The position numbers and the translations under genes are program-made. A stretch of 64,000 nucleotides of DNA from DATHBD01 sp035296325. Lineage in GTDB: Bacteria > Actinomycetota > Actinomycetes > Mycobacteriales > Micromonosporaceae. The notes under the pieces are model-generated. The model was not told the DNA's origin and did no database searches. It worked only from the letters and a program-made list of their open reading frames with translations. Shown here piece after piece: positions 16,723 to 24,515 of this stretch. Position 1 is the first letter of the stretch, and each line of letters opens with the position of its first letter. The stretch covers positions 23,414 to 87,413 of the forward strand of contig DATHBD010000017.1 of the NCBI GenBank assembly GCA_035296325.1, given 5' to 3'.

Positions 16723-16816
16723 CCACCCGAGCCCGAGCAATGACCATCCCACCCCGGGCGATGACCAGTCGAAGCCGAGCGATGACGACTGAGCGGAAGC
16801 TATGACCATCGAGCGG
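16718..16816 (+). repeat. 21-bp tandem repeat carrying ATGA start/stop motifs
   Basis: Four tandem units begin at 16718, 16739, 16760 and 16781, each opening (G/A)ATGAC and ending near CGAGC or CGGGC. A fifth partial copy at 16801 is the start of the cupin gene itself (ATGACCATCGAGCGG). The first three steps are 21 bases; the last is 20, which moves the cupin start out of the repeat's frame. The array looks like slipped-strand duplication of the cupin start region. Confidence 0.75.
16719..16805 (+). CDS. 28-residue ORF of four heptapeptide repeats, between peptide and cupin
   Basis: This short frame opens with an ATG that overlaps the peptide's stop (ATGA at 16719-16722) and closes with a TGA that overlaps the cupin's ATG (16802-16805). 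It codes four 7-residue units: MTTRARA, MTIPPRA, MTSRSRA, MTTERKL. The product is strongly basic, opposite to the acidic peptide before it. It may be a translational bridge rather than a functional protein, because the repeat also duplicates the cupin start. No internal ribosome site is obvious. Real translation is uncertain. Confidence 0.4.
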   Translation: MTTRARAMTIPPRAMTSRSRAMTTERKL

Positions 16817-18085
16817 GAGACGGCCGGCGCGCCGACGCGCCCGGCCCACCAGGTGCACCGGGCTCACCCGGCGTTGAGCCGATGTATCGCGGTCGCTCCC
16901 GCGGAGTTCGCCACGTGGTACTGGTCGGTCCGCCCACTGCACTCCCCCGCGGCGGATCTCCCCAAGGGGTTCGACGACCTGCTGAGTGTGGCCGACGTCG
17001 ACGAGTTGGTGAGTCGGCGGGGCGTGCGGACACCCTTCCTGCGGGTGGTGAACGACGGCCGGGTGGTGCCCACGCAGCGGTTCTCCGGTAGCGGAGGCGC
17101 CGGGGCCGAGGTCGCCGACCAGGTGGTCGACGATCGGGTCCTCGAGTTGGTGATGGACGGCGCGACGCTGGTGCTGCAGGGGCTGCACCGCCTCTGGCCG
17201 GCGCTGATCGACTTCACCGTGGCGCTTCGTGCCGAGCTGGGCCATCCGGTCCAGGTCAACGCCTATCTCACGCCGGCCGGCGCACAAGGGCTGGGGGCGC
17301 ACTACGACACGCATGACGTGTTCGTGCTGCAGGTGGCCGGCCGCAAACGCTGGCGGGTCCACCGGCCGGTCAAGGGCAGCCCGTTGGAGAGCCAGCCGTG
17401 GGGCGGTCAGCTCGACGAGGTCAACGCGACCGCCGACGGCGAGCCGGCACTGGACGTGACGCTGGAGCCGGGCGACTCGCTCTACCTGCCCCGCGGCTGG
17501 CTGCATTCGGCCACCGCGCTCGACGAACGGTCCCTGCACCTCACCGTGGGGATCAGGCCCATCACGCGGTACGCCGTACTGGAGGCGCTGACCACGCTCG
17601 CAGCCGAGGACGAAGAGCTCCGGGCGGCCTTGCCGATGGGGGTGAACATCGCCAATCCGGCCGAGTTGTCGGTGCACCTTGCCGAGACGGTGGCGGCGCT
17701 GGGCAACTGGCTCGGCCGGGCCGAACCGGCCGGCATCGCGACCGTGCTGACCGAACGGTTCTGGCCGGCCAGCCGACCGGCGCCGATCCGACCGCTGGCA
17801 CAGGCCGACGCGATCGCTTCGCTTGCTCCGGACAGCCGGGTGACGGTACGGCCAGGGCTGCAGTGGCGCCTGGTCCGCCACGAGCCCGAGCGCGTGACGC
17901 TGCACCTGACCGATCGGGCGCTGACCTTCCCCCGCCACTGCGAGCCGGCACTGCGAACTGTGCTGAGCGGGTCGGTGGAACGGGTCGGTGACCTGCCGGG
18001 CCTGCCGGATGACACCGACCGACTGGTGCTGGGTCGCCGTCTTCTCCGCGAGGCCGTGCTGGTGCCCGCCCAGGCCGCCCGGTAG
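16802..18085 (+). CDS. JmjC-like cupin protein hydroxylase (Cupin_4 / ribosomal-oxygenase type)
   Basis: A 427-residue Fe(II)/2-oxoglutarate-type oxygenase. The double-stranded beta-helix core shows the iron triad: His167 and Asp169 in AHYDTHDVFVLQ and His235 in LPRGWLHSATAL. RKRWRVHRP follows, as in ribosomal oxygenases such as YcfD, which hydroxylates an Arg of a ribosomal protein. The C-terminal 150 residues form the extra helical and winged part seen in that family. Known family members act on Arg or His side chains of proteins. The ATG at 16802 overlaps the stop of the 28-codon ORF, so expression is tied to the peptide upstream. The substrate here is unknown; the adjacent peptide is a candidate. 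Confidence 0.85.
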   Translation: MTIERETAGAPTRPAHQVHRAHPALSRCIAVAPAEFATWYWSVRPLHSPAADLPKGFDDLLSVADVDELVSRRGVRTPFLRVVNDGRVVPTQRFSGSGGAGAEVADQVVDDRVLELVMDGATLVLQGLHRLWPALIDFTVALRAELGHPVQVNAYLTPAGAQGLGAHYDTHDVFVLQVAGRKRWRVHRPVKGSPLESQPWGGQLDEVNATADGEPALDVTLEPGDSLYLPRGWLHSATALDERSLHLTVGIRPITRYAVLEALTTLAAEDEELRAALPMGVNIANPAELSVHLAETVAALGNWLGRAEPAGIATVLTERFWPASRPAPIRPLAQADAIASLAPDSRVTVRPGLQWRLVRHEPERVTLHLTDRALTFPRHCEPALRTVLSGSVERVGDLPGLPDDTDRLVLGRRLLREAVLVPAQAAR

Positions 18086-18212
18086 CCGCCCGGCCGCCGG
18101 CCGGCCGCGCCGAGCGGAAATGGCAGGACGCCCGGTTTGGGGCGGAAATACCGGAAATCTGAGTACTCTTACCGGCACAAGGTTGTGGGATTCAGCCGGT
18201 GATGGGGGATCG

Positions 18213-20393
18213 ATGCCGGGGCTCGACACGCGGGTGCTCGACGTGCAGATGCTGCGACGACCGGACCGGCTCGCCGCGCTCGATCACGCCCGGCTGTTGT
18301 TGTCGGCCGCCGGTGCCCCGAGTACCAGCGTCGCGCGGTTGGCCGGCGCCGCGGTGGCCGCCCCGATCGCCCTGGTCACCCTCCTCGGCGCCGACGGGAT
18401 GTACGTGGTGGGCAGTCACCAGGCCCCGGGCGCCGCGGCGGCGGCGGGCGTGGCAGCGGCTGAGGTGCCGCTGCCGGCGTCGTTCTGCCAGTACGTGGTG
18501 AGCAGCGACCATCTGGTCGTGGTGGGCGATGCGCGTCGTGAACCGGCGATGTCCGCCCCGTGGTCCGGTCGGCTCCTGGCCTACCTGGGCTGCCCGGTGC
18601 GCGGTCCGGACGGGCACACGGTGGGTGCGGTGTGCGTGGTGGACACGGTGCCCCGCCGGTGGACCGACGCCGATACGGCCGCGGTCGGTGAGGCGGCGCG
18701 GGTCCTGGAAAGCCTGCTGGCGGCCGGATCACCGGCCCAGGCGACGGCGGCAGCGGACTCATCGCCCCCCGACGCCTCCCCGTCTCCCACGCCGGACGAT
18801 GCCGTACCCACGGGCGGGTCACCCGCCGGGCCACCGACCGGGGACACCGACACGCTGCTCGAGGCGGCGCTGCGGCCGGCACGACCCGACGGCGGGGTGG
18901 AGCGCCGGTTCCTGGACGCGCTGCTGGACAGCCTGGACACCGCGGTCGCGGTCTGCGACAGCGCCGGCAAGCTGGTGCTGATCAACCAGCCGTACGGCCA
19001 ACCGACGGCCGATTTCGACGTGCCGCTGATGCGCGCACTGGGTGGGGAGCACCTGCGGGAACTGCCGATGCTCGTGTCCCAACCGGACGTCCCCCCGCGA
19101 ACGTTCCTGGTCAACGGCGAGCCGATCGTCGGCCCGGACGGCATTGCGCTGGGCGCGGTGGTCGCGCTGCACGATGTCACCGAGCGCCGCCAGGCCGAGC
19201 AGCTCACCGAGTCGGAGGTGGCGGCCTCGCGGGTGCTCAGCCGGGCCGGCACCGTGGACGAGGCCGGCCGGCTCGTCCTCGACGCGATCGGGCGGATCCA
19301 GGGATGGCGACACGCTGAGCTCTGGCTGGCCCAGGATGTCGGCGGCGGCCTGCGGCCCGCGGCCACCTGGACCGAGGAGGGGTACGACCTGCGCGACTTC
19401 GTGCCGGACTCGGTGAGCGCCGGCCAAGGCCTCGCGGGCGTCGCGTGGGAGTCCGGAACGCCGATCTGGTCGACCGGACAGGACCTGCCTGGCATCCCGG
19501 ACTCCGCCGCGATGGCCGCGCACCACCTGCACCTCGCGGTGGCGGTGCCCGTGCCCAGTGCCGAGCGGGCGCTCGGTGTGCTGACCTTCTACGCCGACGT
19601 CGCGCGGGTGCGTGACGAGGCGTTGCTCGCGCTGCTCTCCGGGGTCGCCGCGCACATCGGACAGTACGTGGAGCGGCACCGCGCGGAGGAACTGACGCTG
19701 GAACTGGCCAGGTCCAAGGACGAGTTCATCGCCCTGGTCGGGCACGAACTGCGCACGCCGCTGACCTCCGTGTCGGCGTACACCGAGTTGCTGCTCACCG
19801 ACAACACGATCGGCCCGGACGAGCAGCGCGAGTTCCTCGCCATCATCGACCGCAACGCCGAGACGCTGCGCCGCATCATCGACGATCTCCTCGACCTCGC
19901 CGGGTTGGAGAGCGGGTATGTCACCGTCCGCACCGACGAGGTGGATCTGGCCACCATCGTCCGGGAGGCGGTGGCTGCGATGCGCCCGGCGGCGGCCGCG
20001 AAGGACCTCGAGATGCACAGTGGAGCGCTGCCGGCGACCGCGCCGATGGTCGGCGACGCGGCACGCCTGCGACAGGTGATCGACCACCTGCTCACCAACG
20101 CCGTGCTGTACACGCCCGGCGGCGGCACGGTCGCCGTGGCCCTGTCCGACGAAGGCGCCGCGTACCGGGTCACCGTCACGGACAACGGCATCGGCATCCC
20201 CCAGGCCGAGCGCCAGCAGCTCTTCCAACGCTTCTTCCGGGCCTCCAACACGCGCAGCCGCGGCATCCCCGGGACCGGGCTCGGGCTGACCATCAGCCGG
20301 ACCATTGTCGAGCGACACGCCGGCACGATTACGGTGGACGATCGGTCCGAACCGGGGACCACGTTCGAGGTACGGTTGCCCTCCGCACGGTAG
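18213..20393 (+). CDS. Cytosolic GAF-PAS-GAF sensor histidine kinase
   Basis: A 726-residue soluble sensor kinase with no membrane segment. A first GAF domain spans about 15-175 (LVTLLGADGMYVVGSHQ), a Pro/Ser-rich linker follows, then a PAS-like section (215-330, SAGKLVLINQPYG) and a second GAF (340-490). The HisKA domain has the phospho-acceptor His511 in LVGHELRTPL. The ATPase domain has the N box HLLTNAVLYTPGG, DNGIGIP and GTGLGLTISRTIVE. Start is the ATG at 18213 after GGGGGAT; the frame is open further back but overlaps the cupin gene. A TACTCT box at 18164-18169 is a possible -10. No response regulator is adjacent, so its partner and signal are unknown. Confidence 0.88.
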   Translation: MPGLDTRVLDVQMLRRPDRLAALDHARLLLSAAGAPSTSVARLAGAAVAAPIALVTLLGADGMYVVGSHQAPGAAAAAGVAAAEVPLPASFCQYVVSSDHLVVVGDARREPAMSAPWSGRLLAYLGCPVRGPDGHTVGAVCVVDTVPRRWTDADTAAVGEAARVLESLLAAGSPAQATAAADSSPPDASPSPTPDDAVPTGGSPAGPPTGDTDTLLEAALRPARPDGGVERRFLDALLDSLDTAVAVCDSAGKLVLINQPYGQPTADFDVPLMRALGGEHLRELPMLVSQPDVPPRTFLVNGEPIVGPDGIALGAVVALHDVTERRQAEQLTESEVAASRVLSRAGTVDEAGRLVLDAIGRIQGWRHAELWLAQDVGGGLRPAATWTEEGYDLRDFVPDSVSAGQGLAGVAWESGTPIWSTGQDLPGIPDSAAMAAHHLHLAVAVPVPSAERALGVLTFYADVARVRDEALLALLSGVAAHIGQYVERHRAEELTLELARSKDEFIALVGHELRTPLTSVSAYTELLLTDNTIGPDEQREFLAIIDRNAETLRRIIDDLLDLAGLESGYVTVRTDEVDLATIVREAVAAMRPAAAAKDLEMHSGALPATAPMVGDAARLRQVIDHLLTNAVLYTPGGGTVAVALSDEGAAYRVTVTDNGIGIPQAERQQLFQRFFRASNTRSRGIPGTGLGLTISRTIVERHAGTITVDDRSEPGTTFEVRLPSAR

Positions 20394-20440
20394 CGCCGCA
20401 CGGAGGGCGCCCGACCGTCGGAGTGGCTTCGGGAGGCCGG

Positions 20441-21739
20441 GTGCGCAAGGCGGAGCGTGGTGCGGTCGGCCGGGTCGGCTGGGCCGGCACGCCGGGTAGG
20501 GCAGTGACCGGCGCACTCGTCGTGGTCCTGCTGGGTGGGTTGACCGGTTGTGCCGACACGCGTCGCGTCGCGTCGCCGCTGCGCCCGGTGGCGGGGACGG
20601 AGCCGGCCGCGACCTCGGCGAGCGCGTCGGAGGCGGCCAGCCGCGAGCCGGTCACCGTTGCGGTCAGCCCGTCACCGGCGGCAGCCGACGTGCCAGTCAG
20701 CGTGGAGATCGGGACCGCGGTGAGCGGCGGGTCGGTGAGTGACGTCGCGCTGGCGGACGGCGCTGGCAGGCGGATCCCCGGCGTGATGCGCGACGACGGC
20801 ACCTCGTGGATCCCGGGGCAGCCATTGGAGTACGCGACCCGGTACACCGCCACGGTGACCGCCAGCTCGGCGGACGGGCGCACCGCCACCGGGACGACCA
20901 CGTTCACCACGATGCCCCGGCCCGGCGGCACCCGGGTCGGCACCGGCCTCTACCTCTTCACCGGCAACACCTACGGAGTCGCCATGCCGGTGGTCGTGGA
21001 GTTCGAGTCAGACGTGCCGGCCGACGCACGCGCCGCCGTGGAGCGCCGCCTGCTGGTGCACAGCGATCCGCCGCAGCCGGGCGCATGGCGCTGGTTCGGC
21101 TCCCGGCAGGTGATGTACCGCCCCCCGCAGTACTGGCGGTCCGGCACGAAGCTCACCGTGCGGTCCGCACTGAGCGGGCATCCGATCGGCCGGCGGTTCG
21201 GTGACATGGACCGCTCAGCGACCGTCACCATCGGCCGGGACCTGCGCATCAATGTGGACAACGCGACCAAGCAGATGACCGTCGTGCAGGACGGTCAGGT
21301 CCTCCGCACCATGCCGGTCAGCCTCGGCAAGCCGAAGACGCCGTCGTCCAGCGGCACCATGGTGATCATGGAGAAGCAGGAGTCCACCGTCTTCGACACC
21401 ACTGCCGAGGACGGGCCGGACGGCTACCGCATCGACATCAGGTACGCCCAGCGCCTGACCTGGGGTGGGCAGTTCATCCACTCCGCCCCGTGGTCGGTAC
21501 GCGACCAGGGCGTCCGAAACGTGTCCCACGGATGCGTCAACCTGTCGCCGGCCAACGCGACGTGGCTGTTCGGGCAGACGATGGTCGGTGACCCGGTGAC
21601 GGTGAAGGGGACCGATCGGGCGCTCGAACCCGGCGACGGCTGGACGGCGTGGGACGCGCCGTGGTCGGCGCACGCCCCCGGCAGCGCCGTCCCCGACGCT
21701 GCGCCCCCTGGCTCCGGCGGTCCGTCGGCGCCGGCCTGA
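20441..21739 (+). CDS. L,D-transpeptidase lipoprotein (YkuD), copy 1
   Basis: Cell-wall enzyme of 432 residues that makes 3-3 cross-links in peptidoglycan. A basic N-terminus leads to a hydrophobic stretch and a lipobox LTGC, so it should be lipid-anchored outside. Two Ig-like regions precede the catalytic YkuD domain, as in mycobacterial LdtMt2-type enzymes. The active site is HSAPWS ... SHGCVN with Cys365. The GTG at 20441, four bases after GGGAGG, is the most likely start; a GTG at 20423 lies in frame further back. It is followed 129 bases later by a close paralogue on the same strand. The histidine kinase gene ends 47 bases upstream. Confidence 0.88.
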   Translation: MRKAERGAVGRVGWAGTPGRAVTGALVVVLLGGLTGCADTRRVASPLRPVAGTEPAATSASASEAASREPVTVAVSPSPAAADVPVSVEIGTAVSGGSVSDVALADGAGRRIPGVMRDDGTSWIPGQPLEYATRYTATVTASSADGRTATGTTTFTTMPRPGGTRVGTGLYLFTGNTYGVAMPVVVEFESDVPADARAAVERRLLVHSDPPQPGAWRWFGSRQVMYRPPQYWRSGTKLTVRSALSGHPIGRRFGDMDRSATVTIGRDLRINVDNATKQMTVVQDGQVLRTMPVSLGKPKTPSSSGTMVIMEKQESTVFDTTAEDGPDGYRIDIRYAQRLTWGGQFIHSAPWSVRDQGVRNVSHGCVNLSPANATWLFGQTMVGDPVTVKGTDRALEPGDGWTAWDAPWSAHAPGSAVPDAAPPGSGGPSAPA

Positions 21740-21868
21740 GCACCCGACCACGCCTGACCGTGCGGCAATCCGGCATCGGCGACCCCGGGCGGCATGAATT
21801 GGGGACTCGCGCAGAGCGCCGGAGGCGCATCATCGGGGTGAGGATTTTTCGACACATGGGGAGGGCCG

Positions 21869-23095
21869 ATGGGGGCCAGACGGAACGTGCGGACCAGCGG
21901 ACTGGCCGGGCTGCTCGCGGCGACCACGGCACTCGGGCTGACCGGCTGCACCACCAGTTCAGAGGCGCGTACCGCCCCGCTGGAAGCGGCAAAGCCCTCC
22001 GCGAGCGTCGCCGTCACCCCGGCGGCGGTCACCGCGACGGTCACGCCGGCCGATGGCGCCACCGACGTCCCGACCGCCACCGAGCTGACGTACGCGGCCA
22101 CCAACGGGACGGTGAGCGCGGTCGAGCTGACTGACAGCGCCGGCGGGAAGGTCGATGGGGCGGCGCGGCCGGACGGCTCCGGTTGGCTGCCGGCCAGGCA
22201 GTTGAAGTACGCCACCCGCTACGTCGCGAAGGTGACCGCGAAGTCGGAGCGGGGCGGGGCGGAGGCGACCGTGACGTCGACGTTCACCACCATGGCCAAG
22301 CCGGCCAAGCTGATCCACGTGAGCACCCAGCTCGCCGACGACGGCGTCTACGGCGTCGCCATGCCGGTCATCATCAACTTCGGCTCCGAGGTACCCGCGG
22401 CGCAGCGTGCCGCCGTGCAGAGCCGGGTCCTGATCACCAGCGACCCGCCGCAGGTCGGTGGCTTCCACTGGTTCCACGGCAAGGAGCTGCACTTCCGACC
22501 CAGGGAGTACTGGCAGGCCGGCACGAAGCTGACCTTCCGCGTCGCCGTGGGCGGGCTGCCGCTGGGCGCCAACCGGTACGGCGGCAACGACGTGCACGTG
22601 CGCGCCACGATCGGCCGCAAGCTCGTCATCACCGCCGACAACGCCACCAAGCAGCTCACCGTGGCGCAGGACGGACAGCCGCCCAAGGTCGTGCCGGTGA
22701 GCTTCGGCAAGCCGCGCACGCCCTCGTCGAGCGGTCATATGATGATCATGACAAGGCGCCAGTCCGAGATCTACGACTCCTCGACCGTCGGCGTGCCGGC
22801 GAACTCCCGGGACGGATACCGGATGAAGGTGTACTGGTCGCAGCGGATCACATGGAGCGGTCAGTTCCTGCACTCCGCGCCCTGGTCGGTGAGCGACCAG
22901 GGGCGGCGCAACGTCTCGCACGGGTGCATCAACCTCTCCCCCACCAACGCCGAGTGGGTGTACAAGCAGACCCGCGTGGGCGACCCGGTGATCGTCACGG
23001 GCACCGAGAAGCGCGTGCAGTGGGGCAACGGCTGGACCGACTGGGACGTCCCGTTCGAGGAGTACATCAAGGGCAGCGCCACCGCCGCGAAGTGA
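21869..23095 (+). CDS. L,D-transpeptidase lipoprotein (YkuD), copy 2
   Basis: A 408-residue paralogue of the preceding gene with the same plan: signal sequence and lipobox LTGC, Ig-like domains (TYAATNGTVSAVELTDSAGG), then the YkuD domain with HSAPWS and SHGCIN (Cys353). Matching stretches such as YGVAMPV, DPPQ, PSSSG and RNVSHGC in both proteins show tandem duplication, although the linkers differ. The ATG at 21869 follows GGGGAGGG. Both should act in the cell wall and resist most beta-lactams except carbapenems, as known for the family. The 129 bases between the two genes contain no obvious terminator, so joint transcription is possible. Confidence 0.9.
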   Translation: MGARRNVRTSGLAGLLAATTALGLTGCTTSSEARTAPLEAAKPSASVAVTPAAVTATVTPADGATDVPTATELTYAATNGTVSAVELTDSAGGKVDGAARPDGSGWLPARQLKYATRYVAKVTAKSERGGAEATVTSTFTTMAKPAKLIHVSTQLADDGVYGVAMPVIINFGSEVPAAQRAAVQSRVLITSDPPQVGGFHWFHGKELHFRPREYWQAGTKLTFRVAVGGLPLGANRYGGNDVHVRATIGRKLVITADNATKQLTVAQDGQPPKVVPVSFGKPRTPSSSGHMMIMTRRQSEIYDSSTVGVPANSRDGYRMKVYWSQRITWSGQFLHSAPWSVSDQGRRNVSHGCINLSPTNAEWVYKQTRVGDPVIVTGTEKRVQWGNGWTDWDVPFEEYIKGSATAAK

Positions 23096-23212
23096 ACACC
23101 GGAACCCGTTTTGGTCGCCCGGCGCCGGGCCTGGTAATCTTCTAACTCGCGCATGTGACGTGACATGGTCGCGCGCGCCAAATTCCAACCGAGCTATTGA
23201 CGAGGCTGTCGC

Positions 23213-23479
23213 GTGGCGAATATCAAGTCCCAGATCAAGCGCAACCGGCAGAACGAGAAGCGCCGGGTGCGCAACAAGGCGGTGAAGTCGTCCCTCAAGA
23301 CGGCGATCCGCAAGTTCCACCAGGCGACCGCCGCCGGTGACACCGAGCAGGCCACCACGCTGCTGCGCGACGCCACGCGCAAGCTGGACCAGGCTGCGAG
23401 CAAGGGCGTCATCCACAAGAACCAGGCAGCGAACCGCAAGTCGGCGATCACCAAGCGCCTGGCGTCGACGGCCGCCTGA
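23213..23479 (+). CDS. rpsT: 30S ribosomal protein S20
   Basis: Ribosomal protein S20 of 88 residues, a primary 16S rRNA binder. The sequence starts VANIKSQIKRNRQNEKRRVR and is rich in Lys, Arg and Ala with three long helices, as in all S20 proteins; HKNQAANRKSAITKRL closes it. The start is a GTG at 23213. A strong terminator follows at 23486. It is a single-gene unit; holA lies nearby on the other strand, as in many actinobacteria. Confidence 0.97.
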   Translation: MANIKSQIKRNRQNEKRRVRNKAVKSSLKTAIRKFHQATAAGDTEQATTLLRDATRKLDQAASKGVIHKNQAANRKSAITKRLASTAA

Positions 23480-23485
23480 CCCAGC

Positions 23486-23536
23486 AACGCCAAAAGCACC
23501 GCCCCGACGTTCTCGTCCGGGCGGTGCTTGGCGTTT
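23486..23536 (+). terminator. Rho-independent-type terminator of rpsT
   Basis: AACGCCAA-AAGCACCGCCC pairs with GGGCGGTGCTT-GGCGTTT across a short loop, giving a stem of about 18 bp with one small bulge. It begins 6 bases after the rpsT stop. It also faces the end of the minus-strand membrane gene at 23589 and may serve both. Confidence 0.85.
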
Positions 23537-23588
23537 CAGGCTGGGGTCCCCCGCCCAGTCGGCGACGACGCCCTGTCGGCGACGGCGC

Positions 23589-24515
23589 TCAGTCGACGAC
23601 GGCGCCGCCACTGGCGCTGCCGGCCTTCGCGCGCACGCCGCCGTCGCGCGGGGGCAGGGAGAGCCGGATGACACCGATCGCCTGCCGGGGCTCACGAGCC
23701 GCGATCCGGGCGCGGCGGCGCGCGATGGCGTCGTTGTAGGACTGGCTGCGATAGGTGGTCCCCACCGCCTGGCGGTCCGGCGTCGATCCTGTGCTCACCG
23801 GCACCGGGGCCGGCACCATTCCGGATCCGGCGGATGACCTGGCGGCCCGGGGGTGGCCGCCCTGACCCGGCCGGGCCGCTGGCTGGCCTGTGCCGGCGTT
23901 GCCGGTCCCGACGTTGCCGGTCCCGACGTTGCCGGTCCCGCCGCTGCCGGTGCCGACGTGACCTCGCGCGGCGCGACCCGTGCCGGCGTCAGCGGGTCCG
24001 CCGGCACGAATGCGTGCCTGGCCGGGCTGACCGGTCCGCGTCTGGGCGATCCGGGTCGCGCTGATCCGGTTGGTGCTGATCCGGGTGACCCCGCGGGCAG
24101 CGTTCGTGCGGGTTCCGACACCTGATGCCCGACCCCGCGCCCGGTCGTTGCCCTGCCGACCTATCCGGGGCGGGGCGAACGCGGTGGCGACCGGAACGCG
24201 CTCGACGGCCGTGTCGAGCGCGCCATGGCGATCAGACGACCGACGCTGGTAGCTCAGTGGGACGGCTGCGCCGTCCTGGCCCGATGCCTGCGCATTCAGA
24301 CCGACCAGCAGGTCATTGATCTTCACCATCACGGCCACCGCCACCGGCAGGATCGGGACGGCCCACCAGTTCACCAGTTCGGCAAGGGCCAGCAGTACCG
24401 CGATCGCGATCATCGTCTCGAAGAGCAGGAAGCACACCAGCCCCCCGGGTCGCAGGTGCCGTAGTCGCAGCGCCCGGGCATACAACGGAGCCGGAACCCC
24501 GAGGTTCGTACTCAT
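23589..24515 (-). CDS. Two-helix membrane protein with repetitive tail, coupled to holA
   Basis: I do not recognise this 308-residue protein. Residues 25-70 contain two membrane helices (CFLLFETMIAIAVLLALAEL and VPILPVAVAVMVKIN). The rest is a cytosolic or outside tail, basic and disordered, with GTGNVGTGNVGTGNAGTG-type repeats near 200-215 and a basic C-terminus (AIARRRARIAAREPRQAIGV). The ATG at 24515 overlaps the holA stop (ATGA), so it is translated together with the clamp-loader subunit. The coding repeat at 23895-23958 is built of 15-bp units. A link to DNA replication is not shown; the neighbourhood only shows coupled expression. Confidence 0.65.
   Translation of the reverse strand: MSTNLGVPAPLYARALRLRHLRPGGLVCFLLFETMIAIAVLLALAELVNWWAVPILPVAVAVMVKINDLLVGLNAQASGQDGAAVPLSYQRRSSDRHGALDTAVERVPVATAFAPPRIGRQGNDRARGRASGVGTRTNAARGVTRISTNRISATRIAQTRTGQPGQARIRAGGPADAGTGRAARGHVGTGSGGTGNVGTGNVGTGNAGTGQPAARPGQGGHPRAARSSAGSGMVPAPVPVSTGSTPDRQAVGTTYRSQSYNDAIARRRARIAAREPRQAIGVIRLSLPPRDGGVRAKAGSASGGAVVD

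Noticed and set aside
22183..23145. Extra open frame overlapping the second L,D-transpeptidase on the same strand
   Set aside because: It runs out of frame inside a gene with catalytic SHGCIN, and is Arg/Gly-rich without similarity.
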